Below are positions 23,561 to 25,078 of a stretch of 25,078 nt of DNA, piece after piece. Position 1 is the first letter of the stretch, and each line of letters opens with the position of its first letter. The stretch is from Bacteroidales bacterium (GTDB lineage Bacteria; Bacteroidota; Bacteroidia; Bacteroidales; F082): assembly GCA_023229135.1 (NCBI GenBank), contig JALNZT010000050.1, positions 1 through 25,078 on the forward strand. Reading direction: 5' to 3'. The notes beneath the pieces are model-generated. The model saw only the letters and a program-made list of their open reading frames with translations, had not been told where the DNA came from and did not search any database. A program made the translations under genes and the position numbers.

Positions 23561-24120
23561 CAGCCAACGGTTATTTTTTGAATAAATAGTGCAAAATCTA
23601 ATAAGCTATCAAATTGCATATCAGGTATTAAGCTACATTTTTCATCTCCTATGAGAATGGTTTTCATTCCGGCATTTTTTCCAAACTGAATATCCGATTC
23701 GGTATCGCCGAGCATGATAGATTTTTCAAAGTCAATCTCCGGAAATGCCTGCTGTGCCTGCTGTGCCATTATGGTGGTAGGTTTTCTGCAATTTTTTTTG
23801 TCAGATTTCAAATCTGTACAACAAAAAACAGCGTCAATTCTACCGTTATTTCTTTTTATCTCCTGTAGCATCCATTGGTGAATTTCGTCGAGGGCAATTT
23901 TCGACATCAGCCCCTTCCCCACTCCCTGTTGGTTTGTAACCACAACTATCCGTAAAAAAAGTTTGTCGAAAACATCTAATGCCTCAAAAACTCCCGGCAG
24001 AAACTCAAAGTCTTCAATGCGCTTCACATAATCATTGAATGGCCTTTTATTGATCACGCCATCGCGGTCCAGAAATAAACTCCAGTCGCCAGCACGGATA
24101 TTTTCAGGATAAATCGTCAT
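23560..24120 (-). CDS. gmhB: HAD phosphatase, GmhB-like (heptose bisphosphate 7-phosphatase)
   Basis: A 186-residue HAD-IIIA enzyme likely to remove the 7-phosphate of D-glycero-D-manno-heptose 1,7-bisphosphate, a step towards ADP-heptose for LPS. Motifs are FLDRDGVIN (16-24; Asp18 nucleophile, Asp20 acid/base), VVTNQQGVG (60-68), CRKP (111-114) and LGDTESD (137-143). The zinc loop is degenerate: Cys100, Cys101 and Cys111 remain, but the CxH...CxC ligand set of E. coli GmhB is not complete. Histidinol-phosphate phosphatase is the main alternative, but the gmhA neighbour supports GmhB. The start overlaps the gmhA stop (TAATG) and the stop overlaps the symporter start. Confidence 0.82.
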   Translation of the reverse strand: MTIYPENIRAGDWSLFLDRDGVINKRPFNDYVKRIEDFEFLPGVFEALDVFDKLFLRIVVVTNQQGVGKGLMSKIALDEIHQWMLQEIKRNNGRIDAVFCCTDLKSDKKNCRKPTTIMAQQAQQAFPEIDFEKSIMLGDTESDIQFGKNAGMKTILIGDEKCSLIPDMQFDSLLDFALFIQKITVG

Positions 24121-24695
24121 TATTTTTGAGGGAAAATACGTTTTTCAATAAACTCGCACAGGATGTGTCCGAGCAAGATGTGCGCCTCCTGAATACGCGG
24201 TGTATCGATCGACGGAATGTCGAGAAGCACATCTGCAAATTCTTTAAGTTTTCCGCCGCCTTTACCAGTGAATGCAATGGTTGTCATGTCCAGTTCTTTA
24301 GCTTTTTTAAAAGCTTCAAGCACGTTTGCCGAATTGCCGGAGGTACTCAAGCCAATCAGCACATCCGATTTTTTGCCGGCAGCTTCTACCATGCGACTAT
24401 AGATTTGATTATAGCTGTAATCATTAGCCACCGCTGTGAGGTAGCTGGTATTTACGTGCAAAGCCTCGGCATAAAGTGGCGGGCGATCGTAATAATAGCG
24501 TCCGGAAAGCTCAGCGGCAAGGTGTTGGGCATCAGCAGCGCTGCCTCCGTTTCCACAAAACAAAATTTTCCCCTCTTGCTGCAAACAACTCACGCACTGA
24601 TCAATAGCCAACTCAAGTTGTTGTAATAGCAATGGCTCCAGAAGAATTTGCTGCTTGGTTTGGATAGAGGCCTCAATAATTTGCGGGATGGTCAT
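24120..24695 (-). CDS. gmhA: D-sedoheptulose 7-phosphate isomerase
   Basis: Converts sedoheptulose 7-phosphate to D-glycero-D-manno-heptose 7-phosphate, the first step to LPS heptose. The SIS domain shows CGNGGSAADAQHLAAEL (47-63) and LSTSGNS (116-122). Zinc ligands known from E. coli GmhA (His61, Glu65, Gln172, His180) correspond to His58, Glu62, Gln169 and His177. I start at the ATG at 24695 (191 aa, normal for GmhA) rather than an in-frame ATG at 24740, because the -7 promoter element at 24711-24718 lies between them. It is the first gene of the operon with the GmhB-like phosphatase. No hldE gene is present in the window. Confidence 0.94.
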   Translation of the reverse strand: MTIPQIIEASIQTKQQILLEPLLLQQLELAIDQCVSCLQQEGKILFCGNGGSAADAQHLAAELSGRYYYDRPPLYAEALHVNTSYLTAVANDYSYNQIYSRMVEAAGKKSDVLIGLSTSGNSANVLEAFKKAKELDMTTIAFTGKGGGKLKEFADVLLDIPSIDTPRIQEAHILLGHILCEFIEKRIFPQK

Positions 24696-24710
24696 GCTGA
24701 TAATTTTGTG

Positions 24711-24718
24711 CAAAAATA
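24711..24718 (-). promoter_or_regulatory. gmhA operon promoter -7 element
   Basis: TATTTTTG on the minus strand, a full TAnnTTTG match, stands 15 bases upstream of the ATG at 24695. No clear -33 TTTG at 17-23 bases. It fixes the gmhA start and probably drives gmhA, the GmhB-like gene, the symporter and glutamine synthetase. Confidence 0.5.
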
Positions 24719-24740
24719 ACATTTTTAAAATGGCAGCCAT

Positions 24741-25078
24741 CAGCGGTAAGTTGCGTAAGAGTAAAAAAAGTTAACAAGCTTAATTCCAATCAGTAGATTT
24801 TCCTGTTTTTGAAACAATGGAAATAAAAAAAGATTTTAAATCGATTGCGGGATTTTATGCAGTCATTTGGATTTGCGTACATCAAACCTAGCTGTTTTCA
24901 GGTTTTGTGCAGCAAAAACAAGCTTTTAGGGTACAGAAATAAGGTTAAAATTGCTTATGTACTTGAATTTCTATCTAACTTTTAGCTATTAATAAGGTTA
25001 AAAAACACAGGTTAAATCACTGAAATTAAATAATATAGAATATTTTTTTGTTTCATTGTGATTTTTCTTTTCCTGATG
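24741..25078. other. Non-coding stretch at the right edge
   Basis: 338 AT-rich bases upstream of gmhA with no gene I can support. The longest ATG-started frame noted is 24 codons (24817-24891). A 13-bp direct repeat is listed separately. The neighbouring gene beyond the edge is not visible. Confidence 0.6.
24938..25003. repeat. 13-bp direct repeat AATAAGGTTAAAA
   Basis: Exact copies at 24938-24950 and 24991-25003, 53 bp apart, with a partial third (ACAGGTTAAA) at 25007-25016. It lies in a gene-free stretch and may be part of the control region of a gene beyond the window. Confidence 0.4.

Noticed and set aside
24817..24891. 24-codon frame (MEIKKDFKSIAGFYAVIWIC...) with a weak promoter-like TGTTTTTG just upstream
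   Set aside because: Too short, the promoter match is imperfect and too close to the ATG, and nothing supports it as a gene; chance is the simplest explanation.
25041..25078. TATTTTTTTG followed by an ATG in the last three bases, as if a gene began at the edge
   Set aside because: The -7 element has two extra bases and only one codon is visible.

Overview
This window comes from a chromosome of the phylum Bacteroidota, probably near Bacteroidales/Marinilabiliales, though I cannot name a species. The evidence is repeated use of the phylum-specific promoter element TAnnTTTG, AT-rich DNA with weak ribosome binding sites, a type III glutamine synthetase, DUF4831 and DUF3127 proteins, and genes for a Gram-negative outer membrane (KdsA, GmhA, a GmhB-like phosphatase). 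No rRNA, tRNA, CRISPR array or insertion sequence was seen.

Layout. Positions 1-680 are the end of an integrative element joined to the 3' end of mnmE: the first 17 codons of a tyrosine-recombinase-type integrase (off the left edge), a zinc-finger/excisionase-like HTH gene, and a control region full of phased repeats. Core genes follow: mnmE (-), truA (+), a PAP2 phosphatase (+), an unrecognised gene (-), an acyl-CoA dehydrogenase (-), clpC (-) diverging from gyrA (+), a TPR protein (+), exported msrA (-), a serine beta-lactamase-like lipoprotein (+), a + strand group DUF3127 / EamA transporter / NAD(P)-binding protein / kdsA, a DUF4831 protein (-), and a - strand operon gmhA / gmhB-like / sodium:solute symporter / glnA type III.

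How genes work together. kdsA (Kdo-8-phosphate) and gmhA plus the gmhB-like gene (heptose phosphates) feed LPS inner-core synthesis. mnmE and truA both modify tRNA and diverge from one short region. clpC and gyrA are separately controlled housekeeping genes. Several intrinsic terminators separate the units (after acd, clpC, the TPR gene, msrA and glnA), while two convergent gene pairs share a TTAA in which both stop codons overlap.

Most of the window is ordinary core genome. The parts most worth a second look are the element end in mnmE, with its 31-bp-phased and 10-bp-phased repeat arrays over the likely integrase promoter; a promoter/palindrome/hairpin locus with almost no coding capacity at 14180-14403; the tandem-repeat acidic tail of GyrA; and the SSB-like C-terminal tip on the DUF3127 protein.
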